Shown here: piece by piece, positions 8,001 to 16,182 of the stretch | Layout of the letters: every line of letters starts with the position of its first letter | Numbering within the stretch: the stretch's first letter is position 1 | NCBI GenBank assembly: GCA_020687485.1 | Contig: JAJEQR010000003.1 | Span: 51,639 to 115,638, forward strand | DNA: 64,000 bases | Direction of reading: 5' to 3' | Source of the DNA: Hominifimenecus microfluidus | GTDB taxonomy: Bacteria > Bacillota > Clostridia > Lachnospirales > Lachnospiraceae | Made by a program: the position numbers and the translations under genes | Notes under the pieces: generated by a model | What the model was told of the DNA's origin: nothing | The model's input: the letters and a program-made list of their open reading frames with translations, nothing else | Databases searched by the model: none

Positions 8001-8729
8001 GATGACGGCGGTATACACATTGATGAGTTCAATGAAAAATTTAAGAAGGTAGAGGAAGGTAAGAAGACATTTTCTGAAAATCTTGCGGAGATACAGGGTG
8101 AGTTTGGTAAGCGAATGCGCGATTTGAAAATGGAACTGGCCAATACCATAAAAGAAATGAATAAGCAGGAGGAAACCTATAAGGCTGGGTTGCAGAATCT
8201 GCAGGGATTCATTGATGGCACAACAAATAGCGAATTATGGGAAAAGCTTATTCGTGTATACAGACGAATGGCTTTGACTGCAATACAAACTGCGAAAAAC
8301 GTATTCGACCAGCACTCCCCTTCCCGAAAGTTCCATGAGATCGGCCAGTACAACGTAATCGGTGCGATCCAGGGCACGGAGGCGGAGCGGCCTCGCCTGG
8401 TACAGGCTTACGCGAATACGGCGAGCGCGGCGATCGAAGCCTACAACACAAGAGCGGCTGCACTGATGGAGAATATGAGAGCGAAGCAGTATGCGGAGTT
8501 CATCTCTGTGCCTGCCGCCATGCGGGACGACAGGGAGATGCGTCTGCCGGAGACTTCGGCGGATCCGGCGGCGCTGCAGATGCTGGAGCGTCTGGCGGAA
8601 GCCATGGAGAGTCGAAAGAACCGAAGCGACATCACGCAGAACGTAACCATCGTGAATCCGGAGGGAACTCCGGCGGCGAATGCCAGAGCATTGCGAAAAG
8701 TAGAAAGGGGGCTTGCATTTGGCCTGTAA
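5046..8729 (+). CDS. Tail tape measure protein (TP901 family)
   Basis: This 1227-residue protein sets tail length. A long Gln/Glu/Lys coiled coil covers roughly residues 15-190, and the TP901-type core (AVANISTIADTN, LGVSAGDVADSVYGAISSG) about 240-480. Hydrophobic helices lie near 555-625, and a second coiled coil and a C-terminal region with FDQHSPSRKFHEIG follow. By the usual rule of about 0.15 nm per residue the tail would be near 180 nm. The start follows AACAGGAGATGAAAT. The last 17 bases overlap the next gene. Confidence 0.93.
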   Translation: MATQTESTKFVLEGDQEYKEKLESINQQYGKLYQQLTKLKTETENTANAKDILKKKVELLEKAQSNQNEKVKLLNEQIQKAEEIQKNYSSQVENAKGKIEKTTEQQKNLGEVTEETKQQHEQLTQELQQYQQKLQSVKEQQEQAKTSIAQWKDELEDAQSNVESFSQKLQESQESLQKMTENAGHAAQGVDQIGSSTSEAADSASDFGERSTGALEALAANLSSSFIEFGISKIKDALLDCIDATGAFETAVANISTIADTNIVPLDDLKNSIVTLSSELGVSAGDVADSVYGAISSGIDTADAIGVVEEATKLAVGSFTDTTTAVDILSAAINAYGLESSQASQMSDYLITMQTLTKTSVGELAANMQAILPTAAAYNVQMDNLSGAYVIMAENGSSTAEATAYLESMLSELGDSGSAVSATLKESTGMSFETLSKKGQSLGDIMKILSESVNGDRNAFRDLWDSSEAGVGALSLLQAGTEKYNDVLEQMEQSTGATETAFGQMSDTVEFSKQKMENAFENLKVAIGDQLSPAIKDMSDLGADAFSWATNFVNDHPDVVAAIGAVVAGVGTTIAAIVGLTTVTTIATQVVGAFQTLIDTHPITLAITAIAALVGTVGAYIALADETESETMQLKRSAEELKEVVDETKNSYDAEIKKIEANVKLQNDLVGSLSTLIREEEKSAETKIKISGIVDRLNETIPGLALAYDRQTDSLNMTIKAIEALIEQEELEQEYQAAVEEHTELLEERAEASDVLREAEQKLIESTEAYNEANDVGAETLDVSVGKIAQLRTEMSLAQEAYAAAEGAIALLDERLQESETVMDEYQLKIGAAQLSLDATQLSLAGMSDATLAMRESMVESSTGCGELQEAIAALDEAYLTHTGELQLRAEEIRAQQESLREEHEATRQKIYDTLSSEMGMFEEVSIKGYDSVETMIGALDSQISFMDTYAANIQKAMELGVDDGIIKTLSDGSVDSAKILQAIVDDGGIHIDEFNEKFKKVEEGKKTFSENLAEIQGEFGKRMRDLKMELANTIKEMNKQEETYKAGLQNLQGFIDGTTNSELWEKLIRVYRRMALTAIQTAKNVFDQHSPSRKFHEIGQYNVIGAIQGTEAERPRLVQAYANTASAAIEAYNTRAAALMENMRAKQYAEFISVPAAMRDDREMRLPETSADPAALQMLERLAEAMESRKNRSDITQNVTIVNPEGTPAANARALRKVERGLAFGL

Positions 8730-9564
8730 GATACAGTTTTTCTTCCGAAGGGGAGAAGATATGCTTGTGATTGGGGATAACGAGTACGGAATTGTGGATT
8801 ATTCCGGACTGGAAGCCCCGGAATATGAATATGACACAGAGACGCGGCTGAGCGGTTACGGAAGTACGATCCGGAGCCGCAGAATCCCGGAGCGCGAGAT
8901 TACGATCACTGCGGAGTACAAGTCGAGGAGAGTCGGGAAGGAGGAGGCCAGGGAGGAAGTGATGAAGTTCTTCCGCCCGTACAGCAGCGGCTGCCTGACA
9001 ATCCGGAGAGGGACGAGGGAGCGAAAGATCGATTATGAGATCTCAGAATTCCGGTCGAAGAATACGAATATTCACGATCGCTTTCAGTTTCAGGTGACGC
9101 TGCTGTGTTCCAATCCGGCGCTGCTCTCGGCGCGGGAGTATGTGAATGTCACGGAATGGAGAGACGGTCTGCGCTTCCCTTTCCAGCTTCCCTTCTCTTT
9201 CCGGAAACGGGGAGGAACTTCAGTCGTTATCAATAACGAGGGGAATCTGGAGACTCCGGTGCTGATCCAGTTCTACGGCCCGGCGCTGAATCCAGTGATC
9301 TGGAATGAGAGCACGCATGAACATGTGAAGGTGAACGCTGAGCTGAAGGACGGGGACGTACTGGAGATCAATACGGATTTCGGAGCGAAGAGCGTGATCC
9401 GGCGCAGCGGAAATGAAGCGGTGAATATGAATCAGGTGCTGGATCTTACGTCGCGCTTCTTCTGGCTGCAGCTGGGCGAGAACCTGATCTCATACAGCAG
9501 CGACAGTGAAGCGCAGAAGAACAGGGTACTGGTCTCCTATCAGGAGCGGTATCTGGGAATATAA
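8713..9564 (+). CDS. Distal tail protein (Dit family)
   Basis: The protein (up to 283 residues) follows the tape measure, where Dit hub proteins lie. It has the Dit N-terminal pattern (LSGYGSTIRSRRIPEREITI, EEVMKFFRP, FQFQVTLLCSNP) and a galectin-like C-terminal half (NNEGNLETPVLIQFYGPALNP). Dit forms the ring joining the tail tube to baseplate and fibres. TTG 8713 or TTG 8719 is the likely start, after AAAGGGGG and overlapping the tape-measure end; ATG 8761 is a later alternative. Confidence 0.8.
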   Translation: MHLACKIQFFFRRGEDMLVIGDNEYGIVDYSGLEAPEYEYDTETRLSGYGSTIRSRRIPEREITITAEYKSRRVGKEEAREEVMKFFRPYSSGCLTIRRGTRERKIDYEISEFRSKNTNIHDRFQFQVTLLCSNPALLSAREYVNVTEWRDGLRFPFQLPFSFRKRGGTSVVINNEGNLETPVLIQFYGPALNPVIWNESTHEHVKVNAELKDGDVLEINTDFGAKSVIRRSGNEAVNMNQVLDLTSRFFWLQLGENLISYSSDSEAQKNRVLVSYQERYLGI

Positions 9565-9573
9565 GGAGAAAAT

Positions 9574-10248
9574 ATGGCAGTTAGTTATGGATTTTTTGAC
9601 GGCGGGACAGAGTACGGTCAGGATGAATTCAATCAGTATTTTGATGCGTTTCTTCGTTCCGGCGTCAAGGTAGAGGACGAGGTGGAAGAGGAAGCAGGTG
9701 CTGAGGCAGGCGATGAAGCCGGGAACAGCAAATGCTACATGGGTCTGGAAGTCACTACGGACGGGAAGAATAACATTACAGTAGGTACGGGAACGGCGAT
9801 TCTGCAGGGATTCTGGATGAAGAATTCGGAGCCGCTGAGTCTGGTTCTGGACAGAAGCCAGGGAAGCTATGCGCGTATTGTGGTTCGTCTGGACAGAAGG
9901 GCGCAGAATCTGGCGATTGTCGTAAAGTACGGCAGAGATAAATTACCGGAGCTGGAGCGGGGAGAATTTGTCTATGAGATCTCGTTGGCCAGGGCAGAGA
10001 CCGGTTCGAGCGGCGGAATGGTAGGAACTTTTACCGTGACGGATGAGCGATCGGATGTGAAAGTATGCGGAGCGATTCGACCGCGCAATGTACTGGAATA
10101 CGATTCGATGATTAAGGAGCAGCAGGGGCGCTGGGAGGAGTGGTTCCGTTGGCAGCAGGGCAGTCCGGAAGCACAGCGTGAGATCGCAATTCAGACATCA
10201 GCGCCGAAAGGACAGGTGGCAGGAAGAATATGGATTCGAATGTACTGA
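9574..10248 (+). CDS. Probable baseplate/tail structural protein
   Basis: The 224-residue protein between Dit and the Gp37-like gene starts MAVSYGFFDGG. It has a beta-rich centre (NNITVGTGTAILQGFWMKN, YARIVVRLDRR) and a C-terminal helix with EEWFRWQQGSPEAQREIA. An acidic Glu/Ala-rich insert lies near residues 37-50. The layout resembles upper-baseplate proteins (BppU-like) of Firmicutes siphophages, and this assignment is by position. Its 3' end overlaps the next gene by 19 bases. Confidence 0.55.
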   Translation: MAVSYGFFDGGTEYGQDEFNQYFDAFLRSGVKVEDEVEEEAGAEAGDEAGNSKCYMGLEVTTDGKNNITVGTGTAILQGFWMKNSEPLSLVLDRSQGSYARIVVRLDRRAQNLAIVVKYGRDKLPELERGEFVYEISLARAETGSSGGMVGTFTVTDERSDVKVCGAIRPRNVLEYDSMIKEQQGRWEEWFRWQQGSPEAQREIAIQTSAPKGQVAGRIWIRMY

Positions 10249-12164
10249 TTCGTGTCTTTGACACGGAGTTGAATTACCTGGGGCAGGTGGATGACTATGA
10301 GTCGCTGATCTTCCGCAGAAAATGGTCGGGCTACGGCGAGTTTGAGATTACGCTTGGGTACTGCTCCCCGATTCTTCAGGCGCGGCGATTTATCCTGCTG
10401 GATGAAGACCCGAAGAGGAGCGGCTGTATCGAATATGTGCAGTACGATGAGGCGAAGGGGACGTATACGGTGAAGGGATTTTCACTGCTGAAGCTGCTGG
10501 AGACAAGGATCACTGTGCCGCCGAAGGGCAAGGTGAACCAGAGCTATCAGGGGACTCCGGCGGAGATCCTGCAGCAGCTGGTTACGGCGAATGCGATTGC
10601 GCCGGAGGACTCCTGCCGGGTGATTCCTCACCTGGTTCTCGGCGACCGGCCGCCGTCCGGCGGAAGTATCACTTATGAGACCTGCTACAATATTTTAGCG
10701 GAGGATATCCGGTCGATCGCGAATGCCTACAGCCTCGGCGCGGAGATCGAGCTGAACTGGAGGGAGCAGTGTCTGGAGTTCGTGGTGCGGCAGGGCGTGG
10801 ATCACACGGCGGCGCAGAGTCTGCAGCCGAGAGTGATATTTTCCGATGCTTACGATAATATCAGCGGGCAGGTCTACACGCTGGATGTGAGCTCCGAGCG
10901 GAATATTGGCTATGTGGCCGGACGCGAAGAGGGCGAAGATCGGAAGGTTGTGACGGTGGACCTGGCCGGGGCTTCCGGCTTTGAACGCAAGGAAGTCTTT
11001 ATTGATGCCCGTGATGTTGAGGAAGGCGCGAATGAGAATGCGCTTCTGCGGGAACGCGGAATTGCGGGTCTTTCCGCGATGAGGGCGGCGGACAGCTATG
11101 ATTTCACCGTGGTCAGCGGAACCGCGATGCAGTACCTGCAGGACTGGGATCTGGGCGATCTTGTTACCGTGATAAGCGATCCGCGGAACACAGTGGTGGA
11201 TGAGCGGATTCTGGAGGTGGAGGAAGTCTATGACGCTTCCGGCGCGCAGATCACGCCGACGGTGGGCGAGCCGGAGAAGACGCTGCAGGAGAAGATCAGC
11301 GGCGGAAGCAGTGGAGGCGGGAGCTACTATGACAAGGCGAATCACTCGCATCCCTATCTGGCGACTTCCCTGAAGGGAGCGAAGGACGGTGTTGCCAGTC
11401 TGGATGAGAACGGTCTGGTTCCGGCTTCTCAGCTGCCGTCCTATGTGGATGATGTTCTGGAGTATGACAAGCTGGCGAGCTTCCCGGCTACCGGTGAGGC
11501 GGGCAAGATCTATGTGGCGCAGAATACCAACAAGACATACCGGTGGTCCGGTACGGCCTACGTGGAGATCAGCGCATCACTGGCACTGGGCGAGACCTCC
11601 TCGACGGCTTATCGCGGCGACCGGGGCAAGATCGCATACGATCACAGCCAGAAAGCACATGTAACTGGTGTGAAGGGCGACAGCGAAACTGCGTACCGCA
11701 CCGGTCAGGTCAACATCACAAAAGCCAATGTTGGTCTGGGAAATGTGCCGAACGTGGCGACGAACAACCAGACTCCGACTTATACGGCGGCCAGAGCGAA
11801 CGGGAACCTGGTATCCGGCGAGAAGCTGTCCGTTGCCATGGGAAAGATTTCCCGTGCAATTACCAGCCTGATCAGTCATCTGGCGGATGGTACGCGCCAT
11901 ATCACGGCGACGGAGAGAACCGCGTGGAATAGTAAGGCGAGAGTGTTCTCTACGCAGAAGCCGGCTTTTCCGGATAATGGAGATATGATTGAGTGGGCGA
12001 CCGTTACTCACAGTTTAAATACAGAAAATGTAATGGTATCTGTCTGGGAGGTCAATTCGAAAAGTTTACTTGCAACTGATGTGGAAGTTGTTGATGCTAA
12101 CAGTGTACAGCTGTGGCTGCCCAAGGGAGATCCTGGAACTTATAATATTATTATTGTTGGATAA
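10230..12164 (+). CDS. Gp37-like tail-associated protein with fibre-like C-terminus
   Basis: Residues 1 to about 360 match the siphovirus ReqiPepy6 Gp37-like/tail-associated family (DSNVLIRVFDTELNYLGQ, SLIFRRKWSGYGEFEITL, YTVKGFSLLKLLE, DLGDLVTVI). This is the baseplate hub positioned below Dit. From about residue 365 (YDKANHSHPYL, GVASLDENGLVPASQLPSYV, YRWSGTAYVEISASL) it turns into modular tail-fibre sequence. It is therefore a hub-fibre fusion of 644 residues. No peptidase or muralytic motif was identified. Confidence 0.8.
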   Translation: MDSNVLIRVFDTELNYLGQVDDYESLIFRRKWSGYGEFEITLGYCSPILQARRFILLDEDPKRSGCIEYVQYDEAKGTYTVKGFSLLKLLETRITVPPKGKVNQSYQGTPAEILQQLVTANAIAPEDSCRVIPHLVLGDRPPSGGSITYETCYNILAEDIRSIANAYSLGAEIELNWREQCLEFVVRQGVDHTAAQSLQPRVIFSDAYDNISGQVYTLDVSSERNIGYVAGREEGEDRKVVTVDLAGASGFERKEVFIDARDVEEGANENALLRERGIAGLSAMRAADSYDFTVVSGTAMQYLQDWDLGDLVTVISDPRNTVVDERILEVEEVYDASGAQITPTVGEPEKTLQEKISGGSSGGGSYYDKANHSHPYLATSLKGAKDGVASLDENGLVPASQLPSYVDDVLEYDKLASFPATGEAGKIYVAQNTNKTYRWSGTAYVEISASLALGETSSTAYRGDRGKIAYDHSQKAHVTGVKGDSETAYRTGQVNITKANVGLGNVPNVATNNQTPTYTAARANGNLVSGEKLSVAMGKISRAITSLISHLADGTRHITATERTAWNSKARVFSTQKPAFPDNGDMIEWATVTHSLNTENVMVSVWEVNSKSLLATDVEVVDANSVQLWLPKGDPGTYNIIIVG

Positions 12165-12178
12165 GGAGGAGATCAGTT

Positions 12179-13003
12179 ATGCGGATATTTGGAAAGGAAT
12201 TTCGAATCAACGGCTTCCGGATTTATCATGAAGGGGACAAGCCTACACCGTCGGAGATCGGTGCGGCAGCAGGCAGTCATTCACACTCGAACTATCTGCC
12301 GGCTTCTGGTGGAAGCGTGACCGGCAATATCAATATGTCGGAGAACAAGATGCTGCTGTGGAACAATAAAGGAAGAATCTATATGAAGTCAAATCAGCAG
12401 ATGTATTTGGCTGCATCGAGCGAGGGAACTTATTATCTTCATCTTGGCGTACATGACGGCGTATGGTCTCTTGATCCGGACACGAATGGTGTGCTTACTC
12501 TGGGAACGGCGAACCATCGCTGGGGACAGATTTATTCCAGTGTGGCATCCATTAAGACTTCCGACCGGAACCAGAAGAAGAACGTCGAAGCGCTGGGCGG
12601 GAAATTTGTGGATCTCTTCAAGAAGCTGCAGCCGGTATCCTTCCAGTTTATAGACGGGACTTCCGGCCGGACGCATACAGGATTTATTGCGCAGGATGTG
12701 GAAGAAGCGATGAGTGAGGTCGGATTCACGGAGCAGGAGTTCGCCGGATTTTGCCGGGATCCGAAGACGGAACCGGTGGTGAAGACAGAACTTGTGGATA
12801 TCTTTAATCCTGAGACCGGAAAGATCGAGCAGGTAGAGAATTGTTACACGGAAGATCAGCCGGTTGAGGGTGAGTACGTGTATGGCCTCCGTTATGAGGA
12901 ATTTATCGCATTGAATACAGCTATGATCCAGAACCTCATGAACCGGGTCGATCAGTTGGAAGCAGAACTGAAAAAAATCAACGAAAAAGAAAAGAGAGGA
13001 TAA
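12179..13003 (+). CDS. Tail fibre 1 with S74 intramolecular chaperone
   Basis: This 274-residue fibre has an N-terminal joining part, a beta stalk (SHSNYLPASGGSVTGNINMS) and a Peptidase_S74 domain from about residue 120. The self-cleavage motif SDRNQK (Ser, Asp and Lys in the SDxxxK pattern) and GRTHTGFIAQDVEEAM are present. S74 domains trimerise the fibre and then cut themselves off. The protein probably binds the target cell. AAGGAGGAGAT precedes the start. It is a paralogue of the following gene. Confidence 0.85.
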   Translation: MRIFGKEFRINGFRIYHEGDKPTPSEIGAAAGSHSHSNYLPASGGSVTGNINMSENKMLLWNNKGRIYMKSNQQMYLAASSEGTYYLHLGVHDGVWSLDPDTNGVLTLGTANHRWGQIYSSVASIKTSDRNQKKNVEALGGKFVDLFKKLQPVSFQFIDGTSGRTHTGFIAQDVEEAMSEVGFTEQEFAGFCRDPKTEPVVKTELVDIFNPETGKIEQVENCYTEDQPVEGEYVYGLRYEEFIALNTAMIQNLMNRVDQLEAELKKINEKEKRG

Positions 13004-13007
13004 AAAT

Positions 13008-14072
13008 ATGGCAGAAAAAAACGCGGATTTTCTGGTAGATAACGGAGCATACTACGATCAAATTTACTTTTCTACAGTAGCAAATCAGGTGGACTATAAT
13101 GGTACCAGTGTAGCGGATACGCTTAAAGATTTAAGTTCAGACCTGGCGAAACATAATCATGATGGTCGTTACTATACCGAGACAGAAATGAACACGAAGC
13201 TTGCAGGTAAAGCTGAGAAAAATCACACCCATCCATATCTTTCCACCAGCGGCGGAACTGTAGATGGTGACATTACTGTGACGGGCAACGTCAAAATGGA
13301 TACTGTGAGCGGCAATGTCAAAGTGAATGGCAATATCACCATGATGAAGCAGGGGCAGATGCTTTGCTGGTCTGATGAGAATAATAAGATCCAGGGGAGA
13401 ATCTACAACAATATTATTACGGAGAATAATAAGAAAGTACAGCATTTCTACATACTTGCATCGAATGAAGCGAATTATGCACTGCATCTGGGTGTACATG
13501 ATGGAATGTGGACACTGGACCCGGATCATGGAGATGATACGAATAATCAGCTGGCACTTGGCGCTCCGTCACATAGATGGGGACAGTTCTATACGTATGT
13601 TGCCGTGAATACTACATCAGATCGCAATGAAAAGGAAAACATTGAGGCGATCGGAGCTCAGTATCTTGACTTCTTCCGGGGACTGAAGCCTGTATCCTAT
13701 AAACTCATTAACGGGACTTCCGGCCGGACGCATACGGGATTCATTGCCCAGGATGTGGAAGAAGCTATGCGCGCTGCCGGGCTTACGAATATGGATTTTG
13801 CCGGATTCTGCCAGGATCAGAAGACAGAGCAGGTACAGAAAACAAAAACGGTTTCTGCGACAGATCCGGAAAGCGGGCAGGAAATTCTGGAAGAAATGCC
13901 GTACACAGAGGATGTCCCTGTGGAGAACGAGTATGTCTATAGCCTCCGCTATGAAGAATTCATTGCACTGAATACTGCGATGATTCAGCAGCTGATGAAA
14001 AAAAGTGAAGAGCAGAAAGCCGTAATTGCGGGACTGAAGGACAGAATTAGCGCACTAGAGCAAAGGGTGTAA
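13008..14072 (+). CDS. Tail fibre 2 with S74 intramolecular chaperone
   Basis: At 354 residues this second fibre is longer than the first, with an extra N-terminal region (FLVDNGAYYDQIYFSTVANQ) and a longer beta stalk (GGTVDGDITVTGNVKMD). The S74 domain carries SDRNEK and GRTHTGFIAQDVEEAM and ends in a coiled coil (MIQQLMKKSEEQKAVIAGL). The S74 halves of the two fibres are close, while the stalk and tip regions differ, so they may recognise different receptors or form a heteromeric tip. It begins four bases after fibre 1. Confidence 0.85.
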   Translation: MAEKNADFLVDNGAYYDQIYFSTVANQVDYNGTSVADTLKDLSSDLAKHNHDGRYYTETEMNTKLAGKAEKNHTHPYLSTSGGTVDGDITVTGNVKMDTVSGNVKVNGNITMMKQGQMLCWSDENNKIQGRIYNNIITENNKKVQHFYILASNEANYALHLGVHDGMWTLDPDHGDDTNNQLALGAPSHRWGQFYTYVAVNTTSDRNEKENIEAIGAQYLDFFRGLKPVSYKLINGTSGRTHTGFIAQDVEEAMRAAGLTNMDFAGFCQDQKTEQVQKTKTVSATDPESGQEILEEMPYTEDVPVENEYVYSLRYEEFIALNTAMIQQLMKKSEEQKAVIAGLKDRISALEQRV

Positions 14073-14121
14073 GAGGCATAAAACTTTGCCGTAAGAACAC
14101 GACAGAAACAGGAGGAGGACA

Positions 14122-14523
14122 ATGAAAGAAATTTTTCAGGTGCTGGGTATCTTCTCCATGTTTATCTCTGCGCTGGTCGGATTCTTTTTCTGGCTGATTC
14201 AGAGAAACATTAATCAGCGCGACGCCGAAGAGCAGCGCCGCAGAACCGCCCGGCAGCAGGAGCTGGATCAGAGAGAGCAGGTGCGGTATCAGCATGAACT
14301 CTATATGCTGAAAAGCATTGATGCGGCAATTGCGCTGGGCGAAGCGACTGCACGGGCGGTACAGCAAATTCCGGACGCACACTGCAACGGAGATATGCAC
14401 GCAGCGCTGGATTATGCGCAGCAGGTAAAACACGAGAAGAAAGATTTCCTGAACGGGCAGGCATTGCATATTATTTCGGACAACTCTGTTTCAGGAGATG
14501 GCGTGAGGAGGACTTATGATTAA
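14122..14523 (+). CDS. Membrane-anchored coiled-coil protein of the lysis cassette
   Basis: The 133-residue protein has one N-terminal transmembrane helix (VLGIFSMFISALVGFFFWLI), then a basic Gln/Arg-rich coiled coil (RDAEEQRRRTARQQELDQRE) and a mixed C-terminus. It lies just before the holin and overlaps it by eight bases, after AGGAGGAGGACA. A holin-accessory or second-holin role is plausible from position. No specific family is recognised. Confidence 0.6.
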   Translation: MKEIFQVLGIFSMFISALVGFFFWLIQRNINQRDAEEQRRRTARQQELDQREQVRYQHELYMLKSIDAAIALGEATARAVQQIPDAHCNGDMHAALDYAQQVKHEKKDFLNGQALHIISDNSVSGDGVRRTYD

Positions 14524-14761
14524 CTGGAAGCTGAGATGGAAGAATAAGACTACGCTGCTGGCGATTACCACGGCTGTGATCGCTCTGGTTTACCAGGTTT
14601 TGGGGCTGCTTGGCATTGCTCCCGGCGTATCGGAATCGGAAGTTACGCAGGTGGTTGGTCTTGTGATCAATATTTTGGCAATGGTCGGTATCGTGACCGA
14701 TCCAACCACACAGGGCGTATCCGATTCTGATCGAGCGCTTCGCTATGATAAGCCGCAGTGA
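14516..14761 (+). CDS. Holin, phi LC3 family
   Basis: This 81-residue protein begins MINWKLRWKNKTTLLAIT and has two hydrophobic segments (about residues 14-33 and 45-61). The C-terminus TDPTTQGVSDSDRALRYDKP is diagnostic of phi LC3-type holins. Holins form membrane lesions that free the endolysin at a set time. AGGAGG lies just upstream, within the end of the preceding gene. Confidence 0.9.
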   Translation: MINWKLRWKNKTTLLAITTAVIALVYQVLGLLGIAPGVSESEVTQVVGLVINILAMVGIVTDPTTQGVSDSDRALRYDKPQ

Positions 14762-14847
14762 TGTGCAGGCAGGGGCAGCATAAGGGAAATCGCGCAGAGA
14801 GCTTCGAATGGACAAGATAATTTTAATAACATACAGAGGGAGAAAAC

Positions 14848-15666
14848 ATGACGAATAAAGAGAAAAGAGCGGCGCTTGTAGCGAAGATCAAGAGCCGTGA
14901 AGGTAAGAACCAGTACACCCAGAGCAGTAAGCGTGACCAGGTCAGCAGCGGCTGCAGCGATTGCTCCAGCCTGCAGCAGTGGGTATATGAGCAGGTGCTT
15001 GGCATCAACATCGGTGACAACACCGAAGCGCAGATGTTGAGTAAGAAGCTGACCACGATCGATGCCGGGATTAGCGGAGGCGTGCCGGACGAGGATAAGC
15101 TTCTCCCCGGTGATCTGCTGTATTTCCGGGGCACTGATCCGGATCGCAAGGCCACCGGCTACGTGGGCCATGTGGAGATGTATGTAGGGAATGGTGAGCT
15201 TTCCGGCCACGGCTCCGGCGTCGGACCGACCCGCAAGAACATGAAGGAATACTGTCAGAGCCGCCAGAAGCGCAGCGTAGCCGCGCCGATCTATAACCGC
15301 GGCCTGATCTGTGTGCGCCGCGGCCTGCCGGAGGACGATTCCGATCGGGGTGATGCAAACAACTGGAAGGGGAAGCTGACGGAGCTGTATGTCACACAGC
15401 TGGGGCGTATGCCGGATGAAGCCGGGCTTGCCTTCTGGCAGGCACAGCTGGCAGGCGGGAAGAGTTGGGACGAGGTCTCCGCGGCTGTCATCGACTCTGA
15501 CGAAGGCCGACGCCGCTACGTGCGGGAGCTTTACGTCTTCCTGCTGGGAAGAGAGCCGGACAAGGCCGGGCTGAATGCCTGGGTGAAGGAGCTGGCTGCC
15601 GGAAGAACCCGCGCACAGGTTTTCCAGGGATTCATCCAGTCGGAAGAGTACAGACAGCGGAAGTAA
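14848..15666 (+). CDS. Endolysin: NlpC/P60-type domain plus two DUF4214 repeats
   Basis: Residues 1-160 look like a cysteine peptidase/amidase of the NlpC/P60-CHAP type. They include the catalytic pattern CSDCSSL (Cys39), LLPGDLLYFRG, GHVEMYVGN (His108) and a later GHGSG. The C-terminal 100 residues hold two DUF4214 repeats (ELYVTQLGRMPDEAGLAFW and ELYVFLLGREPDKAGLNAW). These replace the SH3b or LysM wall-binding domains usual in lysins. It ends the tail transcript, and its stop is 8 bases from the end of the convergent next gene. Confidence 0.85.
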   Translation: MTNKEKRAALVAKIKSREGKNQYTQSSKRDQVSSGCSDCSSLQQWVYEQVLGINIGDNTEAQMLSKKLTTIDAGISGGVPDEDKLLPGDLLYFRGTDPDRKATGYVGHVEMYVGNGELSGHGSGVGPTRKNMKEYCQSRQKRSVAAPIYNRGLICVRRGLPEDDSDRGDANNWKGKLTELYVTQLGRMPDEAGLAFWQAQLAGGKSWDEVSAAVIDSDEGRRRYVRELYVFLLGREPDKAGLNAWVKELAAGRTRAQVFQGFIQSEEYRQRK

Positions 15667-15673
15667 AGAAGAA

Positions 15674-16153
15674 TCAGTTGATATTTTCTTTCACAAAATT
15701 AATAATGTCTGAGTTCACAGTCATTGTTCTGTTATCGGATTCCATTTCTGCAATACTCATCCAACGGTACTGAATTCCATCCAGCGTAAATTCGGAAAAC
15801 TTCATTTCAGGCGAAAAGGCAGTCAGTTCTGCTGTATATAAACGGTGGCAATATACGCGGGGTTCCTGATGGCTTTCGGAATATTTCTCATGAACCATTA
15901 GGGATATATAATCCAGCCGGATATTGGAGCGATCCGTTTTTAGCTGATGAGAGAGACCGTTTATGATAAAGCTTTCATTATTAACATTCGTTTTAAAGTT
16001 CAGGAAGAGAAAACACTCCCAACGGGTATCGTAGTATACCAGAAAACGATTCGGAAATTCTTCGAAAGAATTCCTGATTGCTACAATCGAGTGATTATGT
16101 GTAGTTTCACTAGGCTTAAAGGTCAATTTTACATCGTCTAAAAGTATTTTCAT
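15674..16153 (-). CDS. Unknown 159-residue protein convergent with the tailocin
   Basis: ATG 16153 follows AGGAG. The protein is soluble and mixed alpha/beta, with NRFLVYYDTRWECFLFLNFK near the N-terminus, EPRVYCHRLYTAELTAF centrally and YRWMSIAEMESDNRTM near the end. The pattern reminds me weakly of SMODS-associated NUDIX proteins of defence islands, but no Nudix box is visible, so I do not assign it. Base composition is more AT-rich than its neighbours. Being tucked against the lysin stop, it could be cargo of the tail module, such as immunity or defence. Confidence 0.6.
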   Translation of the reverse strand: MKILLDDVKLTFKPSETTHNHSIVAIRNSFEEFPNRFLVYYDTRWECFLFLNFKTNVNNESFIINGLSHQLKTDRSNIRLDYISLMVHEKYSESHQEPRVYCHRLYTAELTAFSPEMKFSEFTLDGIQYRWMSIAEMESDNRTMTVNSDIINFVKENIN

Positions 16154-16182
16154 GAATAATCTCCTAAAAGGGATAATGCTAT

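Larger units (their letters stand above)
828..15666. mobile_element. Siphophage-derived tail module, probable F-type tailocin
   Basis: The block holds regulation (repressor, ImmA-like peptidase, Cro-like protein), a complete non-contractile tail gene set in the usual siphophage order, and lysis genes. It has no capsid, portal, terminase, protease, integrase or replication gene. All plus-strand genes from 1981 to 15666 are closely packed and could be one transcript from the promoter at 1907. Known F-type tailocins such as Listeria monocin have this composition. A decayed prophage is the alternative, but the tail and lysis frames are intact, which argues for selection on the particle. No attachment-site repeats were recognised. 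Confidence 0.8.

Noticed and set aside
828..15666. Complete prophage
   Set aside because: No terminase, portal, capsid, protease, integrase, excisionase or replication gene lies between the Cro-like gene and the lysin; the tail terminator follows the regulator directly.
15674..16153. Nudix hydrolase of a CBASS defence system
   Set aside because: No Nudix box and no cyclase or effector gene nearby; only a faint overall resemblance, so left unassigned.
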